DNA from: Lentisphaerota bacterium
GTDB taxonomy: Bacteria; Verrucomicrobiota; Lentisphaeria; Oligosphaerales; JABHEG01
Direction: 5' to 3'
NCBI GenBank assembly: GCA_018676675.1
Contig: JABHEG010000373.1
Location: 1 to 64,000, forward strand
DNA length: 64,000 nt
This document shows positions 42,316 to 52,500 of the stretch, in pieces (position 1 is the first letter of the stretch; the number at the start of each line of letters is the position of its first letter). The position numbers and the translations under genes are program-made. A model generated the notes under the pieces. It did not search any database. It saw only the letters and a list, made by a program, of their open reading frames with translations, and was not told where the DNA came from.

Positions 42316-43402
42316 GCCTCGTCCCTTGCTCTGCTGCTTTCGTGTGGGGCGTCCCTCTCTGGCGGCCCAGCGAGATTCGCACCTGTCGTCCCTCCTGCCC
42401 GTCAACGAAGTAGACCTCATCGGCTCGATGCAGAATGCGCTGAACGGTCTGGATGTAAAGCTCGCGCTTGACCACATCGGGGTTCTTTCGGTATTCCGCC
42501 AGGAGCTTCTCGTAATTGGTCACGCGGGCCTGGGCGGTCTGCTTGAGACGCTCACCGTCCGCCCGGGCAAGCGCTCTGATTCGGTCTGCCGAGCTCGTCG
42601 CCTCGTTGCTCACTCGCTCACGGTAGGATTTGGCCTCCTGAAGCAACTGGTCCACGGTCTGCCCCACAGCGACTTGAGCATCGAATGCTGACTTGACCTG
42701 CCGCGGAGGAAGAGCCGTCAACACAACTCGGTTGATCAACACGCCCATGCCCGCGGCCTCCAGTCTGTGGCGAAGGCGCTGCGCAGTGCGGTCAGAGAAC
42801 TCCGCCGGCCGGAAGAGCGTAGTATCTGTCGACAGGCTCGCGGAAACCGCCAGAACAGCTTCACGCATGAAGGCAGCCAGGGCCGCTTCACCGTCGGCAT
42901 GCAGTTCATAGAAGAGAACGGGATCGGCGATTCGGTAGTAAAGCGACGCACGGCAGTGCACGATGTCGCCATCTCCGGTCAACAGGTAGCCGTCCAGACC
43001 TGGACGCAACACAGGTGGGATGGGGTCGTTCGCCCCTGTTCGCGTAGCGTCCTCACTCCGGGCATACATGAAGGCATCCGTTGAGACAACGCGCTCGCGA
43101 GTGACGGTGTAGGCGTGGTACCGATCGATCGGCGGGGGGAAGATGAGGGCGCGATCGCCCGGTTGGAGACGTCGAGCCGGACGGCCGAAACGGTAGACAA
43201 CCCCAACTTGGTGCTGCTTGACGATCGCGCAGCACTGCATAAGGCTGACCAGCATCAGAAGCACCACGCCCCCGATGAGCAATCGGATAATCAGTCGTAG
43301 GGCACCAGCCAATGCCCGAAGCCCCTCGGCATTCTGGTCGCCTACAGGTTGTTGCTGTTCAACGTTCATCCACTCCTCGTCCGCTCCGCAGGGGGCGGTC
43401 AC
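42308..43402 (-). CDS. SPFH/Band 7 protein, HflK-like
   Basis: A 364-residue membrane-anchored SPFH protein. One N-terminal helix (LIIRLLIGGVVLLMLVSLMQC, about residues 36-56), then the SPFH domain (VKQHQVGVVYRFGRPARRLQPG, RERVVSTDAFMY, LLTGDGDIVHCRASLYYRI), and a long charged coiled coil (QTVDQLLQEAKSYRERVSNE ... NYEKLLAEYRKNP) typical of HflK. In E. coli HflK and HflC form a cage around the FtsH protease; no ftsH is in the window. The GTG at 43402 overlaps the HflC-like stop (GTGA); an internal ATG at 43369 is an alternative. It lies directly before the P-type ATPase gene. Confidence 0.85.
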   Translation of the reverse strand: MTAPCGADEEWMNVEQQQPVGDQNAEGLRALAGALRLIIRLLIGGVVLLMLVSLMQCCAIVKQHQVGVVYRFGRPARRLQPGDRALIFPPPIDRYHAYTVTRERVVSTDAFMYARSEDATRTGANDPIPPVLRPGLDGYLLTGDGDIVHCRASLYYRIADPVLFYELHADGEAALAAFMREAVLAVSASLSTDTTLFRPAEFSDRTAQRLRHRLEAAGMGVLINRVVLTALPPRQVKSAFDAQVAVGQTVDQLLQEAKSYRERVSNEATSSADRIRALARADGERLKQTAQARVTNYEKLLAEYRKNPDVVKRELYIQTVQRILHRADEVYFVDGQEGRQVRISLGRQRGTPHTKAAEQGTRHE

Positions 43403-44310
43403 GGTGCCTTGCTCTTCGCGTCGCCCAGAGCCTTGCCGTCAAGCAGGTCATAGGGGGGAACGTCTCGGTCAAGAACGATGGTGGTCTTCGATTTCAGCGT
43501 CTCTTCGAGCGCTTCCAGCTTGCGGAGGAAAAGGGCGAACTCCGGATCCTCTCGGTAAACATCGAAGAACCGGTAGGCTCTGCTTTCACCTTCGCCGCGG
43601 ATACCAATTGCCTCGGCCTCGGCTTTGCTGAGCATCTCCGCCTGAAGCTGGTCAGCCTCCGTGCGACGGAGCTTGGCATCCCGCTCCCCTTCCGAACGAA
43701 TCTTCTGAGTCAGACGCCCGCGGTCGGCAATCATCCGTTTGAACACGTCCTTCGTGATGCCCTCCGGGAACCCCATGTGCTCGAGACCGATGCCCTTGAT
43801 GACGATGCCGTACTTTGCCACTTCCTCAGACATGCGAGACTGGATGTCCTGCTCAATCGCTGAGAGAGAGCCGCCGTCGTCGTCCTCGGCCACCGAGACA
43901 AAGCTGCCCAACGGATGCTTGCCGATGACGTCACTGGAATACTTCTCCAGCAGACCGCTCAGGATCTTCTCACCTTCAGAAAGCCGGAAACCAACCCACT
44001 CGTAGAATTGGTTGGGGTTCTCAACTGCCCAGGCCGCATGGAAACGAACGATCAGGTTCAGTCCATCTCTGGTTAGGACCTCCCTGTATCCCCCCTGCAG
44101 CAGCTGAACACGCCGGTCAAACACGTACACGCGCTGAAAAGGCCATGGCGCTTTGCCATACAGGCCGGGCTCAGTGATCGGGGCCCCGGGACGCCCCAGC
44201 GTCGACACCATCGCCACCTCCGTTACCCGCACCTGGAAGGCACAGGAAATGCACAGAAAGACGACGACGAACAAGCAGACAAGAGCCGTGATGGCCACAT
44301 TCCGCTTCAT
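43399..44310 (-). CDS. SPFH/Band 7 protein, HflC-like
   Basis: A 303-residue SPFH protein. N-terminal helix (ITALVCLFVVVFLCISCAF), SPFH domain (VRVTEVAMVSTLGRPG, EPGLYGKAPWPFQRVYVFDRR, LTRDGLNLIVRFHAAWAV) and the HflC-style helix (MIADRGRLTQKIRSEGERDA, then KAEAEAIGIRGEGESRAYRF). It ends with an acidic YREDPEFALFLRKLEALEE region. ATG 44310 has GAGAGGTAGG upstream. It is the middle of three consecutive SPFH genes, so the encoded assembly may be a three-component ring or cage rather than the usual HflK-HflC pair. Confidence 0.87.
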   Translation of the reverse strand: MKRNVAITALVCLFVVVFLCISCAFQVRVTEVAMVSTLGRPGAPITEPGLYGKAPWPFQRVYVFDRRVQLLQGGYREVLTRDGLNLIVRFHAAWAVENPNQFYEWVGFRLSEGEKILSGLLEKYSSDVIGKHPLGSFVSVAEDDDGGSLSAIEQDIQSRMSEEVAKYGIVIKGIGLEHMGFPEGITKDVFKRMIADRGRLTQKIRSEGERDAKLRRTEADQLQAEMLSKAEAEAIGIRGEGESRAYRFFDVYREDPEFALFLRKLEALEETLKSKTTIVLDRDVPPYDLLDGKALGDAKSKAP

Positions 44311-44324
44311 GACTTACCTACCTC

Positions 44325-46250
44325 TCACTCTCTGTTCCCGGTCCCCGTCGCACCGGGCAAACCTACATCCAGCAACTCCGGCCCAAACTCCTGTTTAAGG
44401 TCCAGAGAAATGACCTGCTCGGAGCCGCCGCCAACCACGACCACCTTGCGCGCATCACCGAGAGAGCGCTCGAGGCGATCCAGATACGAGAAATACCGAT
44501 AGAGACGTGGGTTCGCCGAATGCAGGGCCAACCGTTGTTTGAAGAGGGCTCCGACGCCTTCTGCTCGGGCCACTTTGGAGCTCCGGAAGGCCATCGCCTC
44601 ACCACGGCGCTCAGCGGCAATCCCTTCCGCATAGGGGACGATCCGGTGGTAATACGCGTCGGCCTCGGACATGCGTGCTGTACGCCGTTGAAGCTCAGCG
44701 ACTACATCCTGATAGGCGTCGACCACGGCAGGAGGCGGCTGCAAACGAATGATCGCCACCGACAAAACCTCAACTCCCAACGGCAACGCCCCGCTATCAA
44801 CCCGCCGCTGTATGGCCTTAGCTAACGAAGATGCAATCCTCTCGCGATCAGTCTGGAGCAACGCAGCACCATCGTGTGTCGCGAAATAGGCGAGGGCACA
44901 CCGCCGGACAGTTCCTTCCAGAAGCGCCTGTGGTTCGGCATGGTTGTAGAGAAACGCCCGAGGGGACTTCACGCGGTAGTGCACGTGAACATCCGCCACC
45001 AAAAGACTCGCGGAGGGAGCTGTGGCTCGCCCTTTTCCCGTTGCCTCACCCACGCGCGGGGCGCCCGCACTGTGGCTGGCCGAGACAAACACGGCAGCCC
45101 AATCGCCGGCAGACCGCCACAGACCTGGAACACGCCCCTCGGCATGCGAGCCAGTCAAGTCCGGCGTCGGGACGCCAATGCGCACGTCACGTATACGGGC
45201 CGCATTGAGCCTGCGAACCGTCTCAATGGGCCAGGGGAGCTTGCCATGCAGCCCAGGACCCAGGTCGCCTTCCCTGGGAGCGCCCCATCGCTCCACGATC
45301 GCTACCTCCCCCGGATTGACGATGACGAAGCACGAAACGACCCCCAAAACACCCAACTGCAGAGCCAGGAGCGGCACAACCGCCCGGACCAGCACTCGGA
45401 AAAACCACGTGTCGGAAACCCGGAAGCCGAATTGGTAGTCGAGCACGTCTGTCACACCGTGGACGAACTGCTCCGGAGCGACAAGCAACTCGGCGAGACG
45501 GCTTCGGTAGACCGCCGCTGGGGGGCCCGAATGCCGTGGACCGTACAGAGCAGCAACGACGATCCCCGCCTTCTCAACCGCACAACCAACCATCACCAAC
45601 GCGATCATGCGCCCGATCACGAGGGCCGTATTCTCGATAAACCCGAGCTCCGCACCTCGGAGCAGGTAGGCTCCAAACGCCAAAAGAGCCGCCAGGAACG
45701 TGAGGCCAGCATTCAGGAGAGCATATCCAGCGGGGGCGCGCACCATGCCTCCGGACGGCGTGGCCGCCATCCCTGCGGCGTACCTCCCAACGAGAAAGAA
45801 CGCGAACGAACCGACGAAGAGGCAGATCGAGAGCGGCAGCAACCGTTCACCAGCGGTCGCGACGAACGCTGCGGAAGACTGCCAGAGCCAGACAGCGAGG
45901 ATGCCCTCGATGGCGGCAATCACAAGAGTGGCAACCGGCAGGAAGAAACGTTCGAACTGGGCGAGCGCCCGTTCTCGCTCGTTGAGGACCCCTTCGTCAC
46001 CCTCGAAAAGCTCGTGGGCTCGCGGACCGGCAGCTTTGAGCTCCTCGGCCTCAAGCTCAGCCCCGCGGACAAGACGCAAGTGGAAGACCGCGAGCAACCC
46101 CAGCAGGGCATGCACGGCATGTAGAGCCGACACTCCCCAGCACTCTGTCCAGCCTCCCACCTTCGCCAGAGCGACCAACACAGCACAGACCACGAGGTGT
46201 AACAGCCCGAAAACAGCCGCGACCCGGTCGTGCAGCGGTTTCGTTGTCAT
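44325..46250 (-). CDS. Polytopic membrane protein fused to an SPFH domain
   Basis: A 641-residue protein. The N-terminal 300 residues hold about six membrane helices (AAVFGLLHLVVCAVLVALA, LHAVHALLGLLAVFHL, FFLPVATLVIAAIEGILAVW, LLPLSICLFVGSFAFFLVG, GYALLNAGLTFLAALLAFGA, ALVIGRMIALVMVGCAV); one more helix leads into an HflK-like SPFH domain (FVIVNPGEVAIVERWGAPRE, GPGLHGKLPWPIETV). The C-terminus has the coiled-coil region with RRTARMSEADAYYHRIVPYA. SPFH proteins usually have one anchor, so this is unusual. ATG 46250 has GGAGG eight bases upstream and overlaps the ABC permease stop (ATGA). Confidence 0.82.
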   Translation of the reverse strand: MTTKPLHDRVAAVFGLLHLVVCAVLVALAKVGGWTECWGVSALHAVHALLGLLAVFHLRLVRGAELEAEELKAAGPRAHELFEGDEGVLNERERALAQFERFFLPVATLVIAAIEGILAVWLWQSSAAFVATAGERLLPLSICLFVGSFAFFLVGRYAAGMAATPSGGMVRAPAGYALLNAGLTFLAALLAFGAYLLRGAELGFIENTALVIGRMIALVMVGCAVEKAGIVVAALYGPRHSGPPAAVYRSRLAELLVAPEQFVHGVTDVLDYQFGFRVSDTWFFRVLVRAVVPLLALQLGVLGVVSCFVIVNPGEVAIVERWGAPREGDLGPGLHGKLPWPIETVRRLNAARIRDVRIGVPTPDLTGSHAEGRVPGLWRSAGDWAAVFVSASHSAGAPRVGEATGKGRATAPSASLLVADVHVHYRVKSPRAFLYNHAEPQALLEGTVRRCALAYFATHDGAALLQTDRERIASSLAKAIQRRVDSGALPLGVEVLSVAIIRLQPPPAVVDAYQDVVAELQRRTARMSEADAYYHRIVPYAEGIAAERRGEAMAFRSSKVARAEGVGALFKQRLALHSANPRLYRYFSYLDRLERSLGDARKVVVVGGGSEQVISLDLKQEFGPELLDVGLPGATGTGNRE

Positions 46251-47248
46251 GCCCGCCCCTCCAGTTCGTGACGCCTGAAAAACCACGTGGCAACGACCAA
46301 GGCGACAAGACAGTAGCAGAAGGCATGGACGCTGCTGCGCATGACATACGCCCAGGGCACCGCACGACCTTCCGCGAGAGTGTCGTTCACCCAGTAAAGC
46401 TGCCAGTTCGGCAAGACAACCCGGGCAAACGTAGCAGGAAGACCATTCCCCAACAGACTGCGGATGGCGGTCTCCGACAGCATTCCGCAGAAGAAGACGA
46501 GTACAGCGCCGGTCAACAGGAGTCCGACATCAGCAACCGTTGCGAGCAGCGCCATCACACCGGAGAACACCACGAGGCAGAAAAAAACCTGCAGACACGC
46601 CTTGCCTGTCTGCCAATCGACGCCTCCAAACCCATGCGCACCCTCCGCCGTGAACTGCCCGAGACCGAGGTCCGCAGAAAACGCCAACAGGAAACAGACC
46701 ACCAAAGCGACATTCGCCTGCCAGACGTAACAGCCCCCCAATAAATAGTGCTTGACAGCCATCACCACGAGCGCAACGACCACGGCCCCCACATACAGAC
46801 TCAGACCTGCACTGTCCAGGGTCTCTGCCGAAGCCGTGATCTTCGTCAGCCACAGACAACCGACGGATGCCAGCGAGTGGATCACCGCCAGACTGAGAAC
46901 CAGTCCCGACCACTTACCAGCCACGAAGCAAAAGCCGCTAACGGGGCGGCTCATCACAACCGGTGCCGCGCCATTCCGAATGTCCTCAACAAACACGATC
47001 GCAGCTCCCAAACCCGCGGCGAGGCATCCCCCAAGGAGACAGAGGGCAAGGCTCTGATCACGAACGAGCCGAAGCTGCTCGCCGAACGTGAAGAACGGCA
47101 ACGCGCCAAGGAACGCCTGAACGGAGAGGATTGTCAGTGCCAAGACAAGGGAGAACGGACTCCCCAACGCGACCACAAACGCGTTGCGGGAGAGAGCGCC
47201 ATACTGTTGGAGCCACTTTCTCATAGGTACGATAACGTAACGCGTCAT
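46247..47248 (-). CDS. ABC-2 type transporter permease (second, first gene of the nine-gene run)
   Basis: About 333 residues and seven or so membrane helices (AFVVALGSPFSLVLALTILS; LCLLGGCLAAGLGAAIVFV; LVLSLAVIHSLASVGCLWL; VGAVVVALVVMAVKHYLLGG; VALVVCFLLAFSADLGLG; LLLTGAVLVFFCGMLS; SVHAFCYCLVALVVATWF). The FVEDIRNGAAPVVMSRPVSGFCFVAGKW segment is the ABC-2 cytoplasmic coupling region. It starts at ATG 47248 or ATG 47224; neither has a clear ribosome site. It opens the operon and could pair with the ATPase at 39260 and the permease at 37909 as a heterodimeric exporter. Confidence 0.75.
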   Translation of the reverse strand: MTRYVIVPMRKWLQQYGALSRNAFVVALGSPFSLVLALTILSVQAFLGALPFFTFGEQLRLVRDQSLALCLLGGCLAAGLGAAIVFVEDIRNGAAPVVMSRPVSGFCFVAGKWSGLVLSLAVIHSLASVGCLWLTKITASAETLDSAGLSLYVGAVVVALVVMAVKHYLLGGCYVWQANVALVVCFLLAFSADLGLGQFTAEGAHGFGGVDWQTGKACLQVFFCLVVFSGVMALLATVADVGLLLTGAVLVFFCGMLSETAIRSLLGNGLPATFARVVLPNWQLYWVNDTLAEGRAVPWAYVMRSSVHAFCYCLVALVVATWFFRRHELEGRA

Positions 47249-47481
47249 CGCCCAAAAGTCGTGCACGCCACCCGCCTGGACAGCGGACCGTTTCGACGTT
47301 GCAGCGCCGTCCCCGAGATGGCTCGGCTTCGTGGCCAGGACATAGTCCACTCAGGGGTGAGAGCAGAGCCCCCTCCCGTGGGGAGAGTGAGACAGCCCCC
47401 CGGATGAACACCATGGGCATAGCGCAGCAGACGCAGGAACAGGGCTCCCCTCCGAAGAACGGGAGGGCAACCACTTTCCTC

Positions 47482-47510
47482 TTGCGTCGCCGTACTCGTT
47501 TCGCTATCCT
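47482..47510 (+). promoter_or_regulatory. Candidate promoter for the prepilin-like gene at 47571
   Basis: TTGCGT (47482-47487), a 17-base spacer and TATCCT (47505-47510), in the 322-base divergent gap 47249-47570. Both boxes match at 4 of 6 positions or less, so this is tentative. A transcript would start near 47517. I saw no second clear signal, including none for the minus-strand operon, in the rest of the gap. Confidence 0.35.
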
Positions 47511-47570
47511 GACACTGAGAATGATAGATGGAGTGCTGTACACAGAGCCAGGAAGGAAGACGGCAAATAC

Positions 47571-48257
47571 ATGAACGAGCACGTACAACGCGATGACCGC
47601 CTTTTCACCCTTATTGAGCTTCTGGTCGTCATCGCGATCATCGCGATCCTGGCTGCCATGTTGCTTCCCGCCCTCTCTCAGGCCCGCGCGAAGGCCCACT
47701 CCATCAACTGTGTGAGTAACGTCAAACAGGTCGGCATGGCCGGCTTCATGTACGCCGACGAGAACGAGAACATGATCCCCATCGGCTGGGGAAGTGGGAC
47801 AGACTGGTACCGCCGTTGGTTCGATTACCTCAATGACAAGTCCGTTTGGCTCTGCCCAGCCCGCAAAGTCGGCGGTCCCAGAATCACGTTCGCAGCAGGC
47901 CAGGTAGGGTACATGACCTACTCGACCATCTGCGAGAGCTCAGTCAGCGCACGAGGCTGGCGGGGCGGCTCCGGCGCAGCGCCGAGACATTGCTCCTACA
48001 TCCGGCGACTTCCCGTCACCAAGATCACCGAGCGCATCCTCGTCGGTTGCTGGAATCACGCCCATCGCATGTGTCCACCGGCCCATGCAACGTGGCCCTC
48101 CTACCATCAAACGTATACCCGTTTCCTCGGGCAGAACGGGACGCCACGCCATCCCAAGAGCATCCCCGTTATGTTCATGGACGGCCATGCCAAGAACATG
48201 ATGACTACCTCGGGGGCGTTCTCTTCGGACTCTGTCGAGCTCTGGATGCAGCCGTAA
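47571..48257 (+). CDS. Prepilin-type secreted protein with FTLIELLVV helix and DGH motif
   Basis: A 228-residue protein of the large family abundant in Lentisphaerota and Planctomycetota. Leader [11 protein letters not shown], then [19 protein letters not shown] and the helix [23 protein letters not shown]; cleavage would be Leu|Phe. The body has a Trp/Tyr-rich, cysteine-containing head ([20 protein letters not shown]) and ends with the [11 protein letters not shown] motif. Good ribosome site AGGAAGGA. It is not part of the pilus locus and is probably a surface or secreted pseudopilin-like protein of unknown role. A strong terminator follows. Confidence 0.85.
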   Translation: MNEHVQRDDRLFTLIELLVVIAIIAILAAMLLPALSQARAKAHSINCVSNVKQVGMAGFMYADENENMIPIGWGSGTDWYRRWFDYLNDKSVWLCPARKVGGPRITFAAGQVGYMTYSTICESSVSARGWRGGSGAAPRHCSYIRRLPVTKITERILVGCWNHAHRMCPPAHATWPSYHQTYTRFLGQNGTPRHPKSIPVMFMDGHAKNMMTTSGAFSSDSVELWMQP

Positions 48258-48281
48258 CAGGCCCTCCTGAATCGATCTCAT

Positions 48282-48317
48282 ACGGCGCCCGGTCCCATGC
48301 GACCCGGCGCCGTTTCT
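48282..48317 (+). terminator. Intrinsic terminator after the first prepilin-like gene
   Basis: Stem 48282-48294 with 48301-48313 (13 positions, one C-C mismatch, loop CCATGC), followed by TTTCTGTT. It lies 24 bases after the stop codon. Confidence 0.75.
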
Positions 48318-48482
48318 GTTCACCCGTCACACCCCCCTCATGCGAACCCAATCGACGTGCCGGAATGGGCCTCCTCTTCCTTGACGCCCCCCTTGTCCGA
48401 GCCTAGAGTACGTGTTCTTCGGTGCCCCTCGGGGCCCAATTTGCCGGTGGACGCCCAGTACTACTCGACCAAGGAGACACGT

Positions 48483-49175
48483 GTGCCAACAGCAGAACCG
48501 CCCCCATCACGGAAGCAGTTCACCCTCATCGAACTGCTTGTGGTCATCGCCATCATCGCCATTCTCGCGAGCATGCTTCTGCCCTCCATCCAGAAGGCAA
48601 AGAGCAAGGCAACCAGCATTGAGTGTACCTCGAAGCTCAAGCAACTGATGCTCTGCGCCATGCTCTATATCGATGACAACAACCATCTTATGGCCGCCAA
48701 CCATGCCTCGTGGCGCCACTCGTCCGGGAACTGGTACGCATGGTGGTACGGATTGGATCAGTATGTCGAGAACTGGGCAGACTACAGCTGCCCGGAAGCT
48801 CATCGCAAGAAGATCCGTATCTACCGGGGGCTCTCCTACAACAAGAGAGGCTGCGGCGACAGTTTCCTGACCGGCGAGAACTCCTACAACTTCTGGCGCG
48901 GTACGGTGCTGGGCATGCCCGCGCCGGCCGGCAGTATCGCGTTTGGCGAATGGGCCAGAGGAAACGGGCACCGTCTGTGTCCTCACTGGCATCAAGGCCG
49001 GACGCACGTCGGCTACGTTCACCCGGAAATGCATGGCAACGGCAGCAACTATGCGATGTATGACGGCCACGTCGAATGGATGCGCTATCGGGAGACGTTC
49101 GACGACGGCAATTACTGGCTGTGGGACAAGACGGGGGCCCAACCCTCCAACCCTCTCACCTGGCCATGGCCATAG
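48483..49175 (+). CDS. Prepilin-type secreted protein, second copy
   Basis: A 230-residue relative of the protein at 47571. It starts at GTG 48483, with AAGGAG six bases upstream; longer in-frame ORFs are not credible. Leader [11 protein letters not shown], then [19 protein letters not shown] and [20 protein letters not shown]; cleavage would be Gln|Phe. The head is Trp-rich ([28 protein letters not shown]) and carries YDGHVEWM near the end, the equivalent of the DGH motif. The neighbouring copies suggest local duplication. Its function is unknown. Confidence 0.85.
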   Translation: MPTAEPPPSRKQFTLIELLVVIAIIAILASMLLPSIQKAKSKATSIECTSKLKQLMLCAMLYIDDNNHLMAANHASWRHSSGNWYAWWYGLDQYVENWADYSCPEAHRKKIRIYRGLSYNKRGCGDSFLTGENSYNFWRGTVLGMPAPAGSIAFGEWARGNGHRLCPHWHQGRTHVGYVHPEMHGNGSNYAMYDGHVEWMRYRETFDDGNYWLWDKTGAQPSNPLTWPWP

Positions 49176-49305
49176 GCCAGCCCTCTCAGTCGGTCCCCGC
49201 TGCCCCTACCAACAACACCCCTCTGCCACCCCAAGCTGCTTGGCAGACGTGCAGGTTGACTCCGGGAACACCTACGTCCTGCAACGGTCCTATTCACTGC
49301 AGATC

Positions 49306-49334
49306 TTGATCTGCGGCCCCCAATCGGTTAGAAT
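49306..49334 (+). promoter_or_regulatory. Promoter upstream of the giant protease gene
   Basis: TTGATC (49306-49311), a 17-base spacer and TAGAAT (49329-49334; 5 of 6). A transcript from about 49341 would have a leader of some 230 bases. The 394-base gap 49176-49569 has no convincing gene; besides this promoter it contains a hairpin with arms GCCCGG (49473-49478) and CCGGGC (49492-49497). Confidence 0.5.
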
Positions 49335-49569
49335 AGAGTAGAGAAACATGACACGGCGCATGCTGAAGCCCGTGCCTGTCCGGCGTATGAAGCTGAGGTG
49401 GAGGAAGCACAGGAGACACGCAGGGCAGCCATTCGAGGGCGTTGCTGGCGACCTGTCAATCTGGAATCCGTAGCCCGGGAGCCAAGTGAATCCGGGCAGC
49501 TATACGCACCGCGGAATGTCGTGTGGGAGTGCGACCATCCGGCGCCAATGGGCCTAATGTGCCCACGAG

Positions 49570-52500
49570 TTGCTGAGTGATGTAGTGAAGCCTTCTCCAC
49601 GACAAACATCGTCGGACGGCACGGCCCCTCCCCGCTGGGTCCAGGGCGTTGCTGTGGCGTTGCTTGCCCTGTTTCTCCTCCTCCTTCAGGGCCCCGAACG
49701 ACACGCTCCCCCAGGAACAGACGGAAGAGCAGCTCTTCCCAACCCGAGCGATGCTCGTTTGTCGCTCCAAACTCCCGCGGACAATCCCGCCGTTGCCCTC
49801 CCTGCTTCGATACTCACTCCAGAGGCCGAGGGGCTCAGCCCAGGACTCCCGCCCCGGGCGGCTGCCACCGAGCCCCGCACGAACACAACGCCCACGATCA
49901 CAGTCGTCGAAGCAAGCCTTGATCGAACATTGCTCGTCGTCACCTCGCCCCTACCGGTCCTTGAGGAAGTCACTGTCGCAGGTCGAAAGGCTACCCGCGT
50001 GCACCTGGGAAAGGCACGTCAACTGAAGCAACGCGGTTGTCCTGCCCTGCCGTTTGTCCGCACGAACCTGCTCATCGCTGACCGTGCTGTTCCGTCGCTG
50101 CAGGTCGTTGAATCCACTTACGTCGACCAGCCGACCCCGCCCCCCGAGCCCTCCCTGGGATTCGTTGAGAGAGGCAGTGCCGCGGAGACCTCCGTTCAGC
50201 CGCACTTCGGGCCGGCCTACACCGACCCCAGACCGTACCCGGAAACGCCGGCCCGGTTAACCGCTCCCTACCGCATTCGACGCCTGCGCGGAGTGGGTGT
50301 TCTCGTCGCTCCGACCCAGTACTTGCCGGGGGAAGGCACGCTGCGTACCTACACACGGCTTGTCCTGGAGATCACCGCACCTCCCCCAAACGGGTCGGAG
50401 TCGACAATCGCCCTACCACAGAGCACAGCATTCACGGCTCTGGCACGGGCGAGTTTCAGTAACTTTGCCCAACTCCAAGTTGCCGAAGCAACGCCACGGG
50501 CCGCACTCACAGAAACAACCGGGAGCGCGACGCGTGCGAGTGCCATCCAGGATCCCCTCGACGCCGTGCTCGTGATCACATCAACCGTGTTCACCGACCA
50601 CGTAGCTCCCTTTGTTCTGTGGAAACGCCAACGAGGATTCGTGGTCAAGACAGCGACTTACCCAACCGACACAGGAACGGGAGCGAGTGCCCTGAAGGAG
50701 TACATCAGGGCACAGTACGAAGACGCCAACGTCCCGGTGTCCCACGTCATCCTGGTAAGCGACTACGACGGCGATGAGACGGGGAACACAGACATCCCCG
50801 TTTACCAGACGTCTCCTCACGCATCGGACGCGATGTATACCACGTTGACAGAGGACGACTACCATGACCTGATCATCTCCCGCATCTCTGCCGAAACGGT
50901 CCTGGAACTGGAGAACCAACTGACGAAGTTCGTCGAATACGAGAAGTCTCCTCAGACGGGGGATGACGCCGGCTGGTATACCAGCGGCGCGATGGTGGCA
51001 TCCAATGAGGGCCCCGGCAAGAGCGCTTTCGGCAAGTACGACTGGGAAATCCTCGGGGCGGAAAGAGACGACCTGCTGGCCAACGGCTTCGCGGACGTGG
51101 CAACAATCAACGACCCGGGAGCGACGGCAGACGAGGTCGTTGACGCCTGGAATGCCGGTTGCAGCCTGATCTACTACCTTGGACACGGCTCCGAGACATC
51201 ATGGCAGACGACCGGCTTCAGCACCAGCATGGCAGACACACGCTTGACCAATGGGCACGCCCTCCCCATGGTCCTCAACGGCAACTGTCAGAACGGCGAC
51301 TTCCTTCGCTCGGGAGGTGACTGCCTGGCAGAGGCCATCCTGAAGGCGGGAACATCAGCATCCCCCGCGGGAGGAATCGCCGCCGTCTCGTCCACTACAG
51401 ATATGGACTGGGATCCTCCAATCGTGATGGCACAGGCGTTCACCGATTACCTGCTCGGACACGACCCGGTTAACGCAGGAGACATGACCTTTGACGGAGC
51501 AACAGTCTCCACCTTGGGCACCCACGTCGTGCTCAGTCTCCACAGGGCGATGGACTACTGCATTGCCACACCTGACGAAGGCACTGGAGCCGCACGGAAA
51601 ATCATGCAGCAGGTGCACCTGTTCGGCGACTGCACCCTGGACCTGAGGACCTCCACTCCCATGGAAATGGTCGTGACGCACGATCCGAGTCTGACACCGG
51701 GACACACACTCGATGTCACGGTCGCGACTCCGGGCGGAGCCCCACTAGGAGACGTGACCGCCTGCCTGTATGCGGCCCCCGACAAGCAATACGTCTCGCG
51801 CACCGATGCGGCAGGGTATGCCTCGTTGTCACACGGATTGGGCGCAGGAGAGTCAGGCACACTCACGGTCTACCGGACCAACGCCATCCCCGTGCAGATC
51901 TCGCTTCAGGCCTCCGGTGGCCCGCCGGCCGTCACGTCGACGCCGAGCCTGCCTGCGGGTTTTGTGGGCGAACCATACACCTTCTCCCCGTCTGCAGGAG
52001 GCGGAGTGCCACCGTTGACGTGGGGCTTGACAGGAGCAGACGCCACCTGGCTGCTGATTGATCCAGCAACGGGGGAACTCTCCGGCACGCCGGATGCTGC
52101 CGGAACGGTGACGGCCACACTGCAGGTCACTGATTCGGAGGAACCGCCTCAGCAGGCAAGCCAACCAATCTCCTTCCCGGTTGGTACTCCTGTGAGCATC
52201 GCCACCACCACGCTGGCTTCGGGAACGGTGGGCCAGCCTTACGACGGACAAGTGCTGGCCGATGGGACATTCGCTCCCATCACGTTCGAGCTCGGGAGCC
52301 GGGCCCTCCCGACCGGCCTGTCTCTATCGAGTCAGGGCACAATCCAAGGGACGCCAACTCGGAGCGGAGCCTTCACGTTCGACGTCGTCGCACACGACCA
52401 GCAAGGACGTTCGGACTCCGCGATTCTCTCCATGCAGGTCGATCCGGCCGCTACCATCTCGATCGATACAGCGTCTCCCTTGCCCCCTGCGCGCCAAGGT

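Noticed and set aside
40504-42471. 655-codon plus-strand open frame
   Set aside because: It is antisense to the P-type ATPase, whose motifs are complete. The translation is Arg/Gln/His-rich without recognisable domains: a high-GC shadow.
44874-46124. 416-codon plus-strand open frame
   Set aside because: It is antisense to the polytopic SPFH gene and has no fold or signal features.
49373-49500. Cobalamin riboswitch
   Set aside because: Only fragments resemble it; the B12 box and its order relative to the core do not fit.
49398-49580. 60-codon open frame in the gap before the giant protease gene
   Set aside because: It has no ribosome site or family likeness and lies in the probable leader RNA; a chance frame is more likely.
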